From Mycobacterium sp. (GTDB taxonomy: Bacteria; Actinomycetota; Actinomycetes; Mycobacteriales; Mycobacteriaceae), in contig JAGQTQ010000011.1 of the NCBI GenBank assembly GCA_020438905.1, positions 1 through 35,788 of the forward strand: a stretch of 35,788 nucleotides of DNA, in the 5' to 3' direction. Shown here piece by piece: positions 27,111-34,248 of the stretch (position 1 is its first letter; the number at the start of each line of letters is the position of its first letter). The position numbers were made by a program, and so were the translations under genes. The notes under the pieces are model-generated. The model was not told the DNA's origin. It did not search any database and was given only the letters and a program-made list of their open reading frames with translations.

Positions 27111-27923
27111 TCAGCCGGGTGGGGTCGTGTCCCCGGACCGAATCTCCGGTGACCCGGCGGCGCCATTGAGCCTTTGCAGCTCCACGGTGAGTGCGTCAAT
27201 CCGTTGCTGCATGTCAAGTCGCAATTCGTCGATCTGGGCAGTTGTTACGGCGGTGTTCGCGGCGTCTTCGTCCGAGACCTTCTCGATCACCCATGACGCC
27301 AGGGTCGCGGTCACCAGACCCACCAGGCTGATGCCACCGATCATCAGGAACACCGCAACCACTCGGCCGGCCGTGGTGACCGGCGAGAGATCGCCGTAGC
27401 CGACGGTGGTGACCGTAGTGACCGACCACCACACGGCGTCACCGAAGTTCTTGATCACCGAACCCTCGACACCGCGTTCCTCTTCCAGAATCGCCAGCGA
27501 AGCAACATAGATGAGCAGGATCGAGCTGAACGCGGTGTAGGTGATCACGCGCCCGCGGATGGCACCACCGACCGCTTTCTGCAATGCGCTGAACAGAACC
27601 AGAAGCCGCAGGAGGCGCAACGGCCTCAGGAAGGGCAGCGCCACGATCGCCAGGTCGATCAGGTGCTGGAAGAACCAGCTTGAGCGATGGTCGGCAAGCA
27701 CCAGCCGGATGAGGTAGTCGATCACGAACAGCACGTAGGTGACCGCGAGGATGACCTCCAGGATCTCGGTGGTGGGCCCCTGTGGATCGGCGAGAACCTG
27801 GATCGAGTACGCGATCAGGAAGATGGTGGCGACGCCGGCAAGTGGCCACTCGGCGCGACGCTCCCAGCGGCGCACCCTGGGTTCGTGCTCGATGACGGCC
27901 GTATCCGCGAAAGACTCCGCCAT
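27111..27923 (-). CDS. Six-helix voltage-gated-type potassium channel
   Basis: A 270-aa ion channel. Helices S1-S4 cover about residues 25-130, with an S4-like Arg-rich segment FLRPLRLLRLLVLF. The pore loop has the exact K+ selectivity filter TVGYGD (173-178) after WWSVTTVT, then S6 FLMIGGISLVGLVTATLASWVI. The cytoplasmic tail is a coiled coil (IDELRLDMQQRIDALTVELQRL) likely to aid tetramer assembly. ATG at 27923 has AGGAGGGG 8 nt upstream. It is a monocistronic gene on the minus strand, 158 bp from bfd. Together with the antiporter it gives this block two cation transporters. Confidence 0.9.
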   Translation of the reverse strand: MAESFADTAVIEHEPRVRRWERRAEWPLAGVATIFLIAYSIQVLADPQGPTTEILEVILAVTYVLFVIDYLIRLVLADHRSSWFFQHLIDLAIVALPFLRPLRLLRLLVLFSALQKAVGGAIRGRVITYTAFSSILLIYVASLAILEEERGVEGSVIKNFGDAVWWSVTTVTTVGYGDLSPVTTAGRVVAVFLMIGGISLVGLVTATLASWVIEKVSDEDAANTAVTTAQIDELRLDMQQRIDALTVELQRLNGAAGSPEIRSGDTTPPG

Positions 27924-28081
27924 GACAGCAACCCCTCCTGTTCCGGCGTCGCCGATACGAGACCCGCAATCTGCCAAGCCGCAATCCGACGCCCGCAATC
28001 GGACAAGGTAGTCGCGAGCCTTCCGGAGCCTCCGTGCGGACCGTGCACAGGCCCGCGTCGATGTGGCCGAGGCCCCCGTCC

Positions 28082-28267
28082 CTAGCTCGCAGCCGGAACG
28101 GCGCCGCTAGATTCCGCCTCGATGATCGCCTTGACGTTGCGCAGGCAGCGCCCGCAGTCCAGTCCCGCACCGCACGCCACGGCGACCTGCCTGCAATTGG
28201 CTGCTCCGCGGGCGACCGCATCGGCGACCGCCGCACAGGTGATCCCCCCGCACAGGCACACGTACAT
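28082..28267 (-). CDS. bfd: Bacterioferritin-associated ferredoxin
   Basis: A 61-aa [2Fe-2S] protein of the BFD family. Four cysteines bind the cluster: Cys4 and Cys6 in YVCLCGG, and the pair in CGAGLDCGRCL. It reduces ferric iron inside bacterioferritin so that stored iron can leave. ATG at 28267 is preceded by AAGGGAG at 5 nt; a TTG one codon earlier is too close to it. The gene is divergent from bfrA, and two IdeR-like boxes lie in the 116 bp between them, so storage and release genes are probably controlled together by iron. Confidence 0.9.
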   Translation of the reverse strand: MYVCLCGGITCAAVADAVARGAANCRQVAVACGAGLDCGRCLRNVKAIIEAESSGAVPAAS

Positions 28268-28301
28268 CAAGACTCCCTTACCGACCGCAAGAATCCATCA
28301 G

Positions 28302-28335
28302 CTAGGTGATGCTAGCCTAACTTAGGCAAACCTAC
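28302..28335. promoter_or_regulatory. Two overlapping IdeR-like iron boxes between bfd and bfrA
   Basis: Against the consensus TTAGGTTAGGCTAACCTAA, the minus strand of 28302-28320 matches at 14 of 19 positions and the plus strand of 28317-28335 also at 14 of 19. They overlap by four bases and lie 49-82 bp upstream of the bfrA start. Tandem IdeR boxes upstream of bfrA are known in mycobacteria, where iron-loaded IdeR activates storage genes. Confidence 0.7.
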
Positions 28336-28383
28336 ATGTACGCTGGAGCCGACGGCGCGGGGTCCGATTCACAAGGAGACGAA

Positions 28384-28863
28384 ATGCAGGGTGACGCTGA
28401 GGTTCTGAAGCTGCTGAACGAGCAGCTGACCAGCGAATTGACCGCTATCAACCAGTATTTCCTGCATTCGGAGATGCAGGACAGCTGGGGCTTCACCGAG
28501 ATCGCGAAGCACACCCGGGCCGAGTCAATGGAGGAAATGGTCCACGCCGAGCGGATCACCGACCGGATCCTGCTGCTCGACGGATTGCCGAACTACCAGC
28601 GGATCGGGTCGCTGCGCATCGGGCAGACGCTCCGCGAGCAGTTCGAAAGTGACCTTGCGATCGAGTACGAGGTGGTCGCCCGGCTCAAGCCCGGGATCAT
28701 CATGTGCCGGGAGAAGCTGGACGCCACGACGGCGACGCTGTTCGAGGAGATTCTCGCCGACGAGGAACAGCACATCGACTACCTGGAAACGCAACTGCAG
28801 CTGATGGACAAGCTCGGCGAGCAGCTCTACTGCGCCCAGTGCGTGTCACGTCCGCCGAGCTGA
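28384..28863 (+). CDS. bfrA: Bacterioferritin BfrA
   Basis: A 159-aa heme-containing ferritin, full length. Ferroxidase ligands are in place: Glu18, Glu51, His54 (EEMVHAE), Glu94, Glu127 and His130 (DEEQHIDY). Met52 is the axial heme ligand at the subunit interface. It stores iron as a ferric mineral in a 24-mer shell in the cytoplasm. The sequence is very close to the M. tuberculosis BfrA I recall, including the C-terminal AQCVSRPP. AAGGAG lies 5 nt before the ATG at 28384; the upstream in-frame ATG at 28336 lies next to the IdeR boxes and has no ribosome site. Confidence 0.95.
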   Translation: MQGDAEVLKLLNEQLTSELTAINQYFLHSEMQDSWGFTEIAKHTRAESMEEMVHAERITDRILLLDGLPNYQRIGSLRIGQTLREQFESDLAIEYEVVARLKPGIIMCREKLDATTATLFEEILADEEQHIDYLETQLQLMDKLGEQLYCAQCVSRPPS

Positions 28864-28893
28864 CGGGGCCCTGACCGGCTCGGCATACCGGGA

Positions 28894-30627
28894 CTAAAGC
28901 TCGCTTCCCACCCCATGGTGGACGCGGAAGAGAGTCCCGGGGTCGTAGGTGCGCTTGACGGACAGCAGCCGCGGATAGTTCGACCCCCACTGGTTACGTT
29001 GCCAGTCCTCCAGGAAGAAATCGGATTCCGTGGAGTAGGTACCTGCTCCCGGAGTCACCTCCTTGATCAATTCCATGGCGCGGTTGAGCGCATCGGCCTG
29101 GTCACGAGCCCGCTGTTCGTTCGGTTCGCGTCCCGGCACCCCCGGGTACCCGTATTGCTGCGCCGCGGCCATGATCACCAATGCCGCCGCCTCGAAACAA
29201 CCAGGGTGCAGGGCAGTCTGTTCGTCTCGCTCCCTGGCCTCGGGATGCTCCCCGCTCAGGCCCTTGTTGACCTGGAAGATGAACGGCCGCAGACGTGATG
29301 CCTCGAAGAAGGCTCCGGCGATCTTTTTCGGATCGCCGCGCATCAGTTCGGTTGCGATCCAACGGGATTGATAGCCGCCCCAGAAGGCACCGAGTTCACC
29401 CTGGTTGCCGGTCCACCAGAATTGGTAGTCAGGCGCGTCCGGCCTCGGGTCTCGTGTGACGAAGTCGGGGTCCACCCGATCCCAGTAATCGGGGTTCCAC
29501 AGATCCTTGAAATCGAGGAATCGAAACTTCGGATCTACGGTGTACTCACTCCGGCCGCGGAATTGGTCGGTGAACTGCCCAATGACCGCACGGCCCTCCG
29601 ATTCCGGGAGATCCAGGAACGTCAGCCGGAAGCCGAAGTCGTTCTCAGGACCGAACGCCACCGACTCCCCCCAGTGCCAGTTGTCCAGAGCAGCCGGATA
29701 AAACTCGACGAACCGTTCGATCAGCTCGCGATACCCGGCATCGGAAGCAGCCTTGATCGAGCCCGTGACGATCCCCACCGTCGAGGGAATCGGGTGGGTC
29801 AGCAACGTCACCCGACTGACGATTCCGAACGTCCCGCCCCCGCCGCCACGGACCCCGAAGAACAAATCCGGTTCGGAGAATCGGTTGACGGTGCGAACCC
29901 GACCGTCGGCCGTGACGATCTCGGCCTGCACGATCCCACCCGAACCGGTCCCGTATCGCTTGGAGAACGGCCCGAATCCGCTGCCGAAGGTGAAACCCCC
30001 GCAGGCACCCACGCTCGTGCAACCTCCCCCGGCGACGAATCGGCCGGCGGCGGTGGCTGCCCGATAGGCCTCAAGCCAACGGGTTCCGGCTTCGACCGTC
30101 ATCGCGTGCACGCCAGGGGTTCCCGCCGGGGCGCCCTGCGGCACGAAAGCGTCATGCATCGTGATCTCTCGCATGTCGTGAGTCCAGACGAGCAGCGAGT
30201 CGGCAGCGTTGCTTCGCCCCAGGTAGTCGTGACCGGTTCCCTTCACCACCAGCTTCACGTCGTTGTCCCGCGCAAAATTCACCGCTGCGACGATGTCACC
30301 GACCTGCTTGGCCCTGACCGCTTTGGGGGACGCGGCGGCCGTCCAGGCCTGGTACCAACCCGTGGACTGCAGCGCACCGGGCTGCTCCTCGTTCCAGAAC
30401 GGATTCTTCAGCAGTTCAAACACCTCCGGCGTCGCATCCCGCCACGGCAGCGCCGTGCCGATCAAGCGATCGCCGATTTGGTCCCCAAGCGCCTGCCATT
30501 TCTCGGGTGTCGGCCAGGCTGCGGGAGCGCCGGACGGCTTGCCCGCACACGCGGCGGAAGGCACAGCTGCCGCCGCCGCCAGAAGCGCACTCGTTCGAAG
30601 AATTGACCGCCGCGATAGCTCAGCCAT
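28894..30627 (-). CDS. Tat-exported FAD-linked oxidase, berberine-bridge-enzyme type
   Basis: A 577-aa flavoenzyme. The N-terminus SRRSILRTSALLAAAAA is a twin-arginine signal; a cysteine in SAAC nearby is not a clear lipobox. The FAD-binding PCMH domain has VVKGTGHDYLGRS with His133 and GGGCTSVGACGG with Cys203, the two sites for bicovalent FAD. The C-terminal BBE motif is NYPRLLSVKRTYDPGTLFRVHHG. Such enzymes oxidise alcohols, sugars or other compounds and pass electrons to oxygen. ATG at 30627 has a weak AGGG at 8 nt; GTG at 30636 is an alternative. It converges on bfrA with 30 bp between stops. The substrate is unknown. Confidence 0.88.
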   Translation of the reverse strand: MAELSRRSILRTSALLAAAAAVPSAACAGKPSGAPAAWPTPEKWQALGDQIGDRLIGTALPWRDATPEVFELLKNPFWNEEQPGALQSTGWYQAWTAAASPKAVRAKQVGDIVAAVNFARDNDVKLVVKGTGHDYLGRSNAADSLLVWTHDMREITMHDAFVPQGAPAGTPGVHAMTVEAGTRWLEAYRAATAAGRFVAGGGCTSVGACGGFTFGSGFGPFSKRYGTGSGGIVQAEIVTADGRVRTVNRFSEPDLFFGVRGGGGGTFGIVSRVTLLTHPIPSTVGIVTGSIKAASDAGYRELIERFVEFYPAALDNWHWGESVAFGPENDFGFRLTFLDLPESEGRAVIGQFTDQFRGRSEYTVDPKFRFLDFKDLWNPDYWDRVDPDFVTRDPRPDAPDYQFWWTGNQGELGAFWGGYQSRWIATELMRGDPKKIAGAFFEASRLRPFIFQVNKGLSGEHPEARERDEQTALHPGCFEAAALVIMAAAQQYGYPGVPGREPNEQRARDQADALNRAMELIKEVTPGAGTYSTESDFFLEDWQRNQWGSNYPRLLSVKRTYDPGTLFRVHHGVGSEL

Positions 30628-30965
30628 GGGTCGCACCCTAGATCACGCGGGGACCCGGCGGGTGCCTCCAGACCGAAAAATTCCGAATGCAACCACCTAA
30701 TGCACTGCACAACAATGGATTTCAAGTATCGCTGCGAAAAATTCGTCGACCGGACCGCAGGCTCAGGCCATCGCGATGCGCTGGCGAAGGCCTGACCGGA
30801 GAGCCCGCAGGGGGGCGAGCCACCCTCTCGATCGAGCAAGTCGAGGATGCGGATGGGTAGCCGGCCTCGGGCCGTCGGCACGACAGCCAGTGCCCCGGGC
30901 AGAGCCGAAGGCCACCGCAGACGTCCCTACCGTAGAAGTGACGACGCCTCTGTAAAGTCCCTGGC
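30628..30965. other. Divergent intergenic region between the BBE-type and hemophore-like genes (338 bp)
   Basis: The left 110 bp are AT-richer and probably hold the promoter of the flavoenzyme gene. The right part ends in the leaderless promoter of the hemophore-like gene. No coding sequence, repeat or iron box was recognised between them. Confidence 0.55.
30953..30958 (+). promoter_or_regulatory. -10 element for a leaderless hemophore-like mRNA
   Basis: TAAAGT fits the mycobacterial TANNNT -10 element and ends 7 nt before the ATG at 30966. With no ribosome site upstream, transcription probably starts at the A of the start codon. This supports 30966 over the in-frame ATG at 30975. Confidence 0.5.
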
Positions 30966-31349
30966 ATGAGCGTCATGACTAAAGGTGTTCGCAGGCTGGC
31001 ACAGTTGGGCGCGGCGGCTGCCATCGCCGGTCTCGCCATCGCGACTGCAGGACCGGCCAGTGCCGACGATTTGAACGCCACCACCTGCTCTGAACAGCAG
31101 ATCATGTCGTCGATGCAGCAGAACGACCCAGTCATCTGGGGCAGGATCAGCGGGGATCCGAAGCTGGAGCAACAGTTGCGGGTCGGACTTGCGGTGCTCC
31201 TGGCCGCTCCTCCGGGGCAACGTCAGCAGCAGGTGAGCACGCTAGAGGGAATCCTCGGCTACCAACGCTGGGCGGGTGTCAGCGACGACATCATGGATTC
31301 CTCCAACGGTCCGATTGGCAGGGCTGTCAACAACTGCCACAACTACTGA
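30966..31349 (+). CDS. Secreted hemophore-related protein, TB8.4/Rv1174c-like family
   Basis: A 127-aa precursor with a signal peptide ending near GPASA. The mature part begins DDLNATTCSEQQIMSSMQQNDP and ends GRAVNNCHNY. The two cysteines, the TTC opening, the AAPPGQR middle and the terminal NCxNY match the mycobacterial hemophore-related family of Rv0203/Rv1174c (antigen TB8.4). Family members bind or are linked to heme outside the cell; heme binding by this one is inferred. Compared with TB8.4 it carries about 15 extra residues before the last cysteine. It lies near bfd and bfrA, which fits an iron theme. The mRNA is probably leaderless. Confidence 0.82.
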   Translation: MSVMTKGVRRLAQLGAAAAIAGLAIATAGPASADDLNATTCSEQQIMSSMQQNDPVIWGRISGDPKLEQQLRVGLAVLLAAPPGQRQQQVSTLEGILGYQRWAGVSDDIMDSSNGPIGRAVNNCHNY

Positions 31350-31548
31350 TCCGACCGTCACCCCCCCTCAGACCGAGATCGCGCCGGGACCGGTTTACCC
31401 ACCCGCCCGTATCGGCAATGGCGGCGGCCGCCCCGCCGACAGCGAATGGTGACCGAGCGACAGCGCGCCACCCCTGACGGATGTCGCCCCGCCCGGATTG
31501 CCGCCCCGGCTGCGCCGGCGCCCTAGACGTCATCGAAAAGGAGTGGAC

Positions 31549-31989
31549 ATGGCACGGTACGTGACCAAGGTGAGGACCGCGAAGACTCCGCAGGAGGCAT
31601 TCGCCTACATGGCCGATCTCCGCAACTTCACCGAGTGGGACCCGGGCGTGAAGGCTGTCAAGCAGGCAGAGGGTTCGGGCGGCGGCCTGGATGCGGTGTT
31701 CGACGTCACCGTCGCCGGTCCAGTCGGCGACCTGACATTGCGGTACGAGACCGAGGAGCACGACGCCCCGCGAAACCTCCTTGTGGTGGCCCGCAGCACC
31801 ATCTTCACTTCAATCGACCGGATCACGGTCGAACCCGACGGCACTGGATCAGTCGTCACCTATGACGCAGACCTCCGCCTGAACGGCCTGTTGCGCCTCG
31901 GCGATCTGGGCCTTCGGCTGGTATTCGACAGGATCGGTGACCGGGCTGCAGCCGGCCTGCGCCGGGTTCTCGGAGGGCAGGCGGCCTGA
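31549..31989 (+). CDS. SRPBCC (START/polyketide cyclase-like) small-molecule binding protein
   Basis: A 146-aa protein of the helix-grip fold. The opening VTKVRTAKTPQEAFAYMADLRNFTEWDPGVK is the standard SRPBCC start, followed by paired strands such as DAVFDVTVAG and VVTYDADLRL and a C-terminal helix from LGLRLVFDRIGDRAAAGLRR. These proteins bind hydrophobic ligands, sometimes with cyclase or hydratase activity. AAAAGGAG lies 5 nt before the ATG at 31549. It follows the hemophore-like gene by 199 bp and precedes the convergent tRNA gene. No catalytic residue can be named. Confidence 0.85.
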   Translation: MARYVTKVRTAKTPQEAFAYMADLRNFTEWDPGVKAVKQAEGSGGGLDAVFDVTVAGPVGDLTLRYETEEHDAPRNLLVVARSTIFTSIDRITVEPDGTGSVVTYDADLRLNGLLRLGDLGLRLVFDRIGDRAAAGLRRVLGGQAA

Positions 31990-32031
31990 CGTCGATTCCG
32001 GAGTCATGAGCCACAGCCACCTGCGTCGACA

Positions 32032-32108
32032 TGGTGCCCCCAGTCGGACTCGAACCGACACTTGGCGGATTTTAAGTCCGCTGCCTCTGCCAATTGGGCT
32101 ATGGGGGC
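32032..32108 (-). tRNA. tRNA with anticodon UAA (Leu), short variable loop, CCA encoded
   Basis: The minus strand folds as a complete cloverleaf. The acceptor stem GCCCCCA pairs with TGGGGGC, and the D arm has GCC/GGC with the GG pair in its loop. The anticodon stem GCGGA/TCCGC has loop CTTAAAA, so the anticodon is UAA. The T arm GTCGG/CCGAC has loop TTCGAGT. The discriminator is A73 and CCA is encoded. The variable region is only five bases (CAAGT), whereas bacterial leucine tRNAs normally have a long variable arm. The gene reads UUA codons, which are very rare here; echA9 has one. Confidence 0.9.
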
Positions 32109-32203
32109 GCGCCGACACCGGCTGACAGCACCGTACCGTCGCGGTGCGGCCGGCCGTCGGTAGCCCACGCTGCGGACAGCCGAATCCGGGCCGGGCCGAG
32201 TTC

Positions 32204-32233
32204 CTGACACATCACCGGGCAGACAACTATCGT
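32204..32233 (+). promoter_or_regulatory. Candidate sigma-A promoter of the Cys-rich peptide gene
   Basis: CTGACA (32204-32209) and TATCGT (32228-32233) are 18 bp apart and fit -35 and TANNNT -10 elements. Transcription would start near 32240, just before the leader hairpin GCCCAC-ACCGC-GTGGGC (32243-32259). Confidence 0.45.
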
Positions 32234-32242
32234 TGAGTCCAG

Positions 32243-32259
32243 GCCCACACCGCGTGGGC
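32243..32259. promoter_or_regulatory. Inverted repeat in the leader of the Cys-rich peptide gene
   Basis: GCCCAC and GTGGGC flank a 5-bp spacer, ending 3 bp before the ribosome site of the gene at 32278. It may be an operator for a metal-responsive repressor or a leader hairpin; neither is shown. Confidence 0.4.
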
Positions 32260-32277
32260 GCGAAGGAGATTAACGCC

Positions 32278-32388
32278 ATGAGCATTCCCGAGGTCAAGCG
32301 AGTGGGCGGTTGCACCTGCCGCTGCGGCGCCTGCAAGAGCCAGGCGCACTGCAAGAACATCGGCAGCGGTTGCCGGGTCAAGCTCTAA
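32278..32388 (+). CDS. 36-aa cysteine-rich, metallothionein-like peptide
   Basis: The frame reads MSIPEVKRVG, then GCTCRCGACKSQAHCK, then NIGSGCRVKL and a TAA stop. Six cysteines (12, 14, 16, 19, 25, 32) and His24 make up a fifth of the peptide, with spacing CxCxCxxCx5Cx6C. This density suits a small metal-thiolate cluster for Cu(I), Zn or Cd. AAGGAG lies 9 nt before the ATG, a promoter-like pair lies upstream and a hairpin follows, so it looks like a real short gene. It is not similar to MymT as I recall that sequence. Other readings are a secreted disulfide peptide (no signal is seen) or a ribosomally made peptide precursor. Confidence 0.72.
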   Translation: MSIPEVKRVGGCTCRCGACKSQAHCKNIGSGCRVKL

Positions 32389-32402
32389 GCACCGCCCGTT
32401 CT

Positions 32403-32435
32403 GAACCGTCGGGTCCGACTCGGTCCCCGCGGTTC
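32403..32435. terminator. Possible hairpin terminator between the Cys-rich peptide and the 99-aa hypothetical
   Basis: GAACCG (32403-32408) pairs with CGGTTC (32430-32435), and the stem extends inward with mismatches. It lies 15 bp after the peptide stop, between convergent genes. The imperfect stem makes this tentative. Confidence 0.4.
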
Positions 32436-32457
32436 TTCAGTGGGTTCCTGATCCCCG

Positions 32458-32757
32458 CTAATCCCTCGACTGGTTGCGGGTGAACTCCGGCGCCCAGTCG
32501 TCTTCAGGGACCCAATCCGATTTGAGGCGGAAGTCGCACCGATCGTCTCCGGCGGACGAGGTTCGGGGTGGCCGCATTGCGATGTGCAGTTTGCACACCC
32601 CGCACCGGGTGATGTCGATCCCCCAGTCCTCCTCGTCGCCCTCCACAACCTCGCAGTCCCAGCCGCCCTCGTACGGGTGCGTCTTGGCGTAGTGAGCCAC
32701 GTACCGCCAGTAGAGCTTTCCGAAGCCGAACTCCCTATCTCGCGGCCTACCGGTCAC
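32458..32757 (-). CDS. Conserved-looking small hypothetical protein with CxxC motif
   Basis: A 99-aa soluble protein that I do not recognise. It has an aromatic N-terminal part, FGFGKLYWRYVAHYAKTHPYEGGWDCEV, then ITRCGVCKLHIAM and DDRCDFRLKSDWVPEDDW. Four cysteines (one alone, CGVC, one alone) could bind zinc or form disulfides; the second half is very acidic and Trp-rich. GTG at 32757 has GGGAG 5 nt upstream. It starts 43 bp after ppx2 on the same strand, so it may be the last gene of the eno operon. Confidence 0.65.
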   Translation of the reverse strand: MTGRPRDREFGFGKLYWRYVAHYAKTHPYEGGWDCEVVEGDEEDWGIDITRCGVCKLHIAMRPPRTSSAGDDRCDFRLKSDWVPEDDWAPEFTRNQSRD

Positions 32758-32800
32758 CTCGACTCCCAGCCTCGCCCAGCCGGATCACCGAATCGACGGA

Positions 32801-33760
32801 TCAACGGATCGACAGGGCGATTCCGTCGAGGATGTCGTGCTCGCTGACGACGAGTTCGTCGATCCCGGCCCGCTGGGCGAGCGCCGCGGCCAATTCCTGC
32901 ACCACGATCGCGCCGCCCCCGATCACATCGACCCGGCCCTCGTGCATCGGCCCCAGCGCGGCGCGCTGCTCGCGGGTCATCGAGATCAGCCGGTCGCACA
33001 CATCCAGCAGATCGGCGAACCGCACCCGGGACAGATGGATGGCCTCGGAGTCGTAGACGGTCATGTGGTGGGCCAGCGCGGCGATGGTGGTGAACGTTCC
33101 GGCCACGCCGACCCAGGTCTGGGCCCGCTGGACCGGAACCACCCGCAGTGCCTCACCGAGACGCTCCCGCACCACCTCGCGGGCGGCGCCCACCTCGTCG
33201 GCAATCGGCGGATCGGAGTGCAGACACCGCTCAGTCATCCGCACGCAGCCGATATCCGCGGAGTAACTGGCCTGCACGCCGTCATGGGTGCCCAGCACCA
33301 CCTCCGTGGACCCGCCGCCGAGGTCGACCACCACGAAAGGCGCTGTGGCGGGATCCAATTCGCCGACGGCACCGTTGAAGGATAGTTCGGCCTCCTCGGC
33401 GCCGGTGATCACCTCGGCCGCCGCCCCGGGAACCACCTGTCCCAGAACGGTGGCGGTCATGGCGAAGAACTCGTCGCGGTTGGCCGCATCCCGGGTCGCC
33501 GAGGTCGCCACCATCCGCAGTTTGCGCACCGAGTGTTCGCGCAGCAGCTCGGCATAGTCCACCATCGCGGCCCTGGTCCGTTCCAGTGCCTGCGGGGCGA
33601 ACCGGCCGGTGGCGTCGACACCCTCACCGAGTCGCACGATGCGCATCTCCCGATGCAGATCCTGCAGCCGGCCCCCGGCCCGGTCGGCGATGAGCAACCG
33701 GATCGAGTTCGTGCCGCAGTCGATCGCCCCAACCCGCTCCCCCGCGGCATTCTGATTCAC
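32801..33760 (-). CDS. ppx2: Exopolyphosphatase / Ppx-GppA family phosphatase
   Basis: A 319-aa protein of the ASKHA fold, the same length I recall for M. tuberculosis Rv1026 (PPX2). Phosphate-1 loop: VGAIDCGTNSIRLLIAD. Phosphate-2 loop: FVVVDLGGGSTEVVLG. Between them are RLGEGVDATGRF, VATSATRDAANRDEF and ITGAEEAELSF. The C-terminal half of long Ppx enzymes, which holds the HD domain, is absent, as is normal in mycobacteria. It hydrolyses polyphosphate or pppGpp-like substrates. GTG at 33760 overlaps the DUF501 stop by four bases (GTGA) and has AGGGGAG 5 nt upstream, implying translational coupling. Confidence 0.92.
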   Translation of the reverse strand: MNQNAAGERVGAIDCGTNSIRLLIADRAGGRLQDLHREMRIVRLGEGVDATGRFAPQALERTRAAMVDYAELLREHSVRKLRMVATSATRDAANRDEFFAMTATVLGQVVPGAAAEVITGAEEAELSFNGAVGELDPATAPFVVVDLGGGSTEVVLGTHDGVQASYSADIGCVRMTERCLHSDPPIADEVGAAREVVRERLGEALRVVPVQRAQTWVGVAGTFTTIAALAHHMTVYDSEAIHLSRVRFADLLDVCDRLISMTREQRAALGPMHEGRVDVIGGGAIVVQELAAALAQRAGIDELVVSEHDILDGIALSIR

Positions 33761-34248
33761 ACCCACTCCCCTCTGACGAGGATTCCGGCCATCGCCGGGT
33801 CGTCGGCGAGCATGGCCAGCGCCTCGTCCCCGAACGGATTGACCCCGCGGCCCTTGGCCAGCGCGTGAGCGATCACCACGTGCAGGCATTTGACCCGATC
33901 GGGCATGCCGCCGCCGGAGAATTCGGTACCCAGCGGCTCGACTGCGTCCCGCTCGGCCAGATACGACTCATGGGCGCGACGGTAGGCGGCCGCCACCTGG
34001 GCGTCCTCGCGCAGCCGGGCCGACATCTCACGCATGACACCCTCGGACTCCAAGCGACTCGCCGCGGCGGTCAAAGCCGGGTGGGTGAGGTAGTACAGCG
34101 TCGGGAACGGGGTTCCGTCGGGCAACCGGGGTGCGGTCTTGACCACACCGGGTTCACCGTTGGGGCAGCGGTAGGCGATCTCCAGTACTCCCCGCGGGTC
34201 GCGACCGAGTTGTCGCGCCACCGCGTCGAGATCAGCCGGGTCAACCAC
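33757..34248 (-). CDS. DUF501 family protein, Rv1025-like
   Basis: A 163-aa soluble protein of family DUF501. Characteristic parts are ARQLGRDPRGVLEIAYRCPNG, PFPTLYYLTHPALTAAASRLE, ESYLAERD and MPDRVKCLHVVIAHALAKGRGVNPFGDEAL. The conserved Cys, His and Arg residues suggest an enzyme or metal site, but no activity is known to me. GTG at 34248 overlaps the upstream ftsB-like stop by 8 bp, and its own stop overlaps the ppx2 start, so all three are translationally coupled. The eno-ftsB-DUF501-ppx order is a conserved actinobacterial cluster. Confidence 0.9.
   Translation of the reverse strand: MVDPADLDAVARQLGRDPRGVLEIAYRCPNGEPGVVKTAPRLPDGTPFPTLYYLTHPALTAAASRLESEGVMREMSARLREDAQVAAAYRRAHESYLAERDAVEPLGTEFSGGGMPDRVKCLHVVIAHALAKGRGVNPFGDEALAMLADDPAMAGILVRGEWV

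Noticed and set aside
26798-27217. 139-aa minus-strand frame overlapping the channel gene end
   Set aside because: Its first third is shadow of the channel gene and it has no supported start; only the middle part is noted as a possible remnant.
28336-28383. Upstream ATG at 28336 as the bfrA start
   Set aside because: It lies directly beside the IdeR-like boxes and lacks a ribosome site; the ATG at 28384 has AAGGAG and matches known BfrA N-termini.
32032-32108. tRNA as the attachment site of a prophage or integrative element
   Set aside because: No integrase, no phage genes and no visible second copy of the tRNA 3' end in the window.
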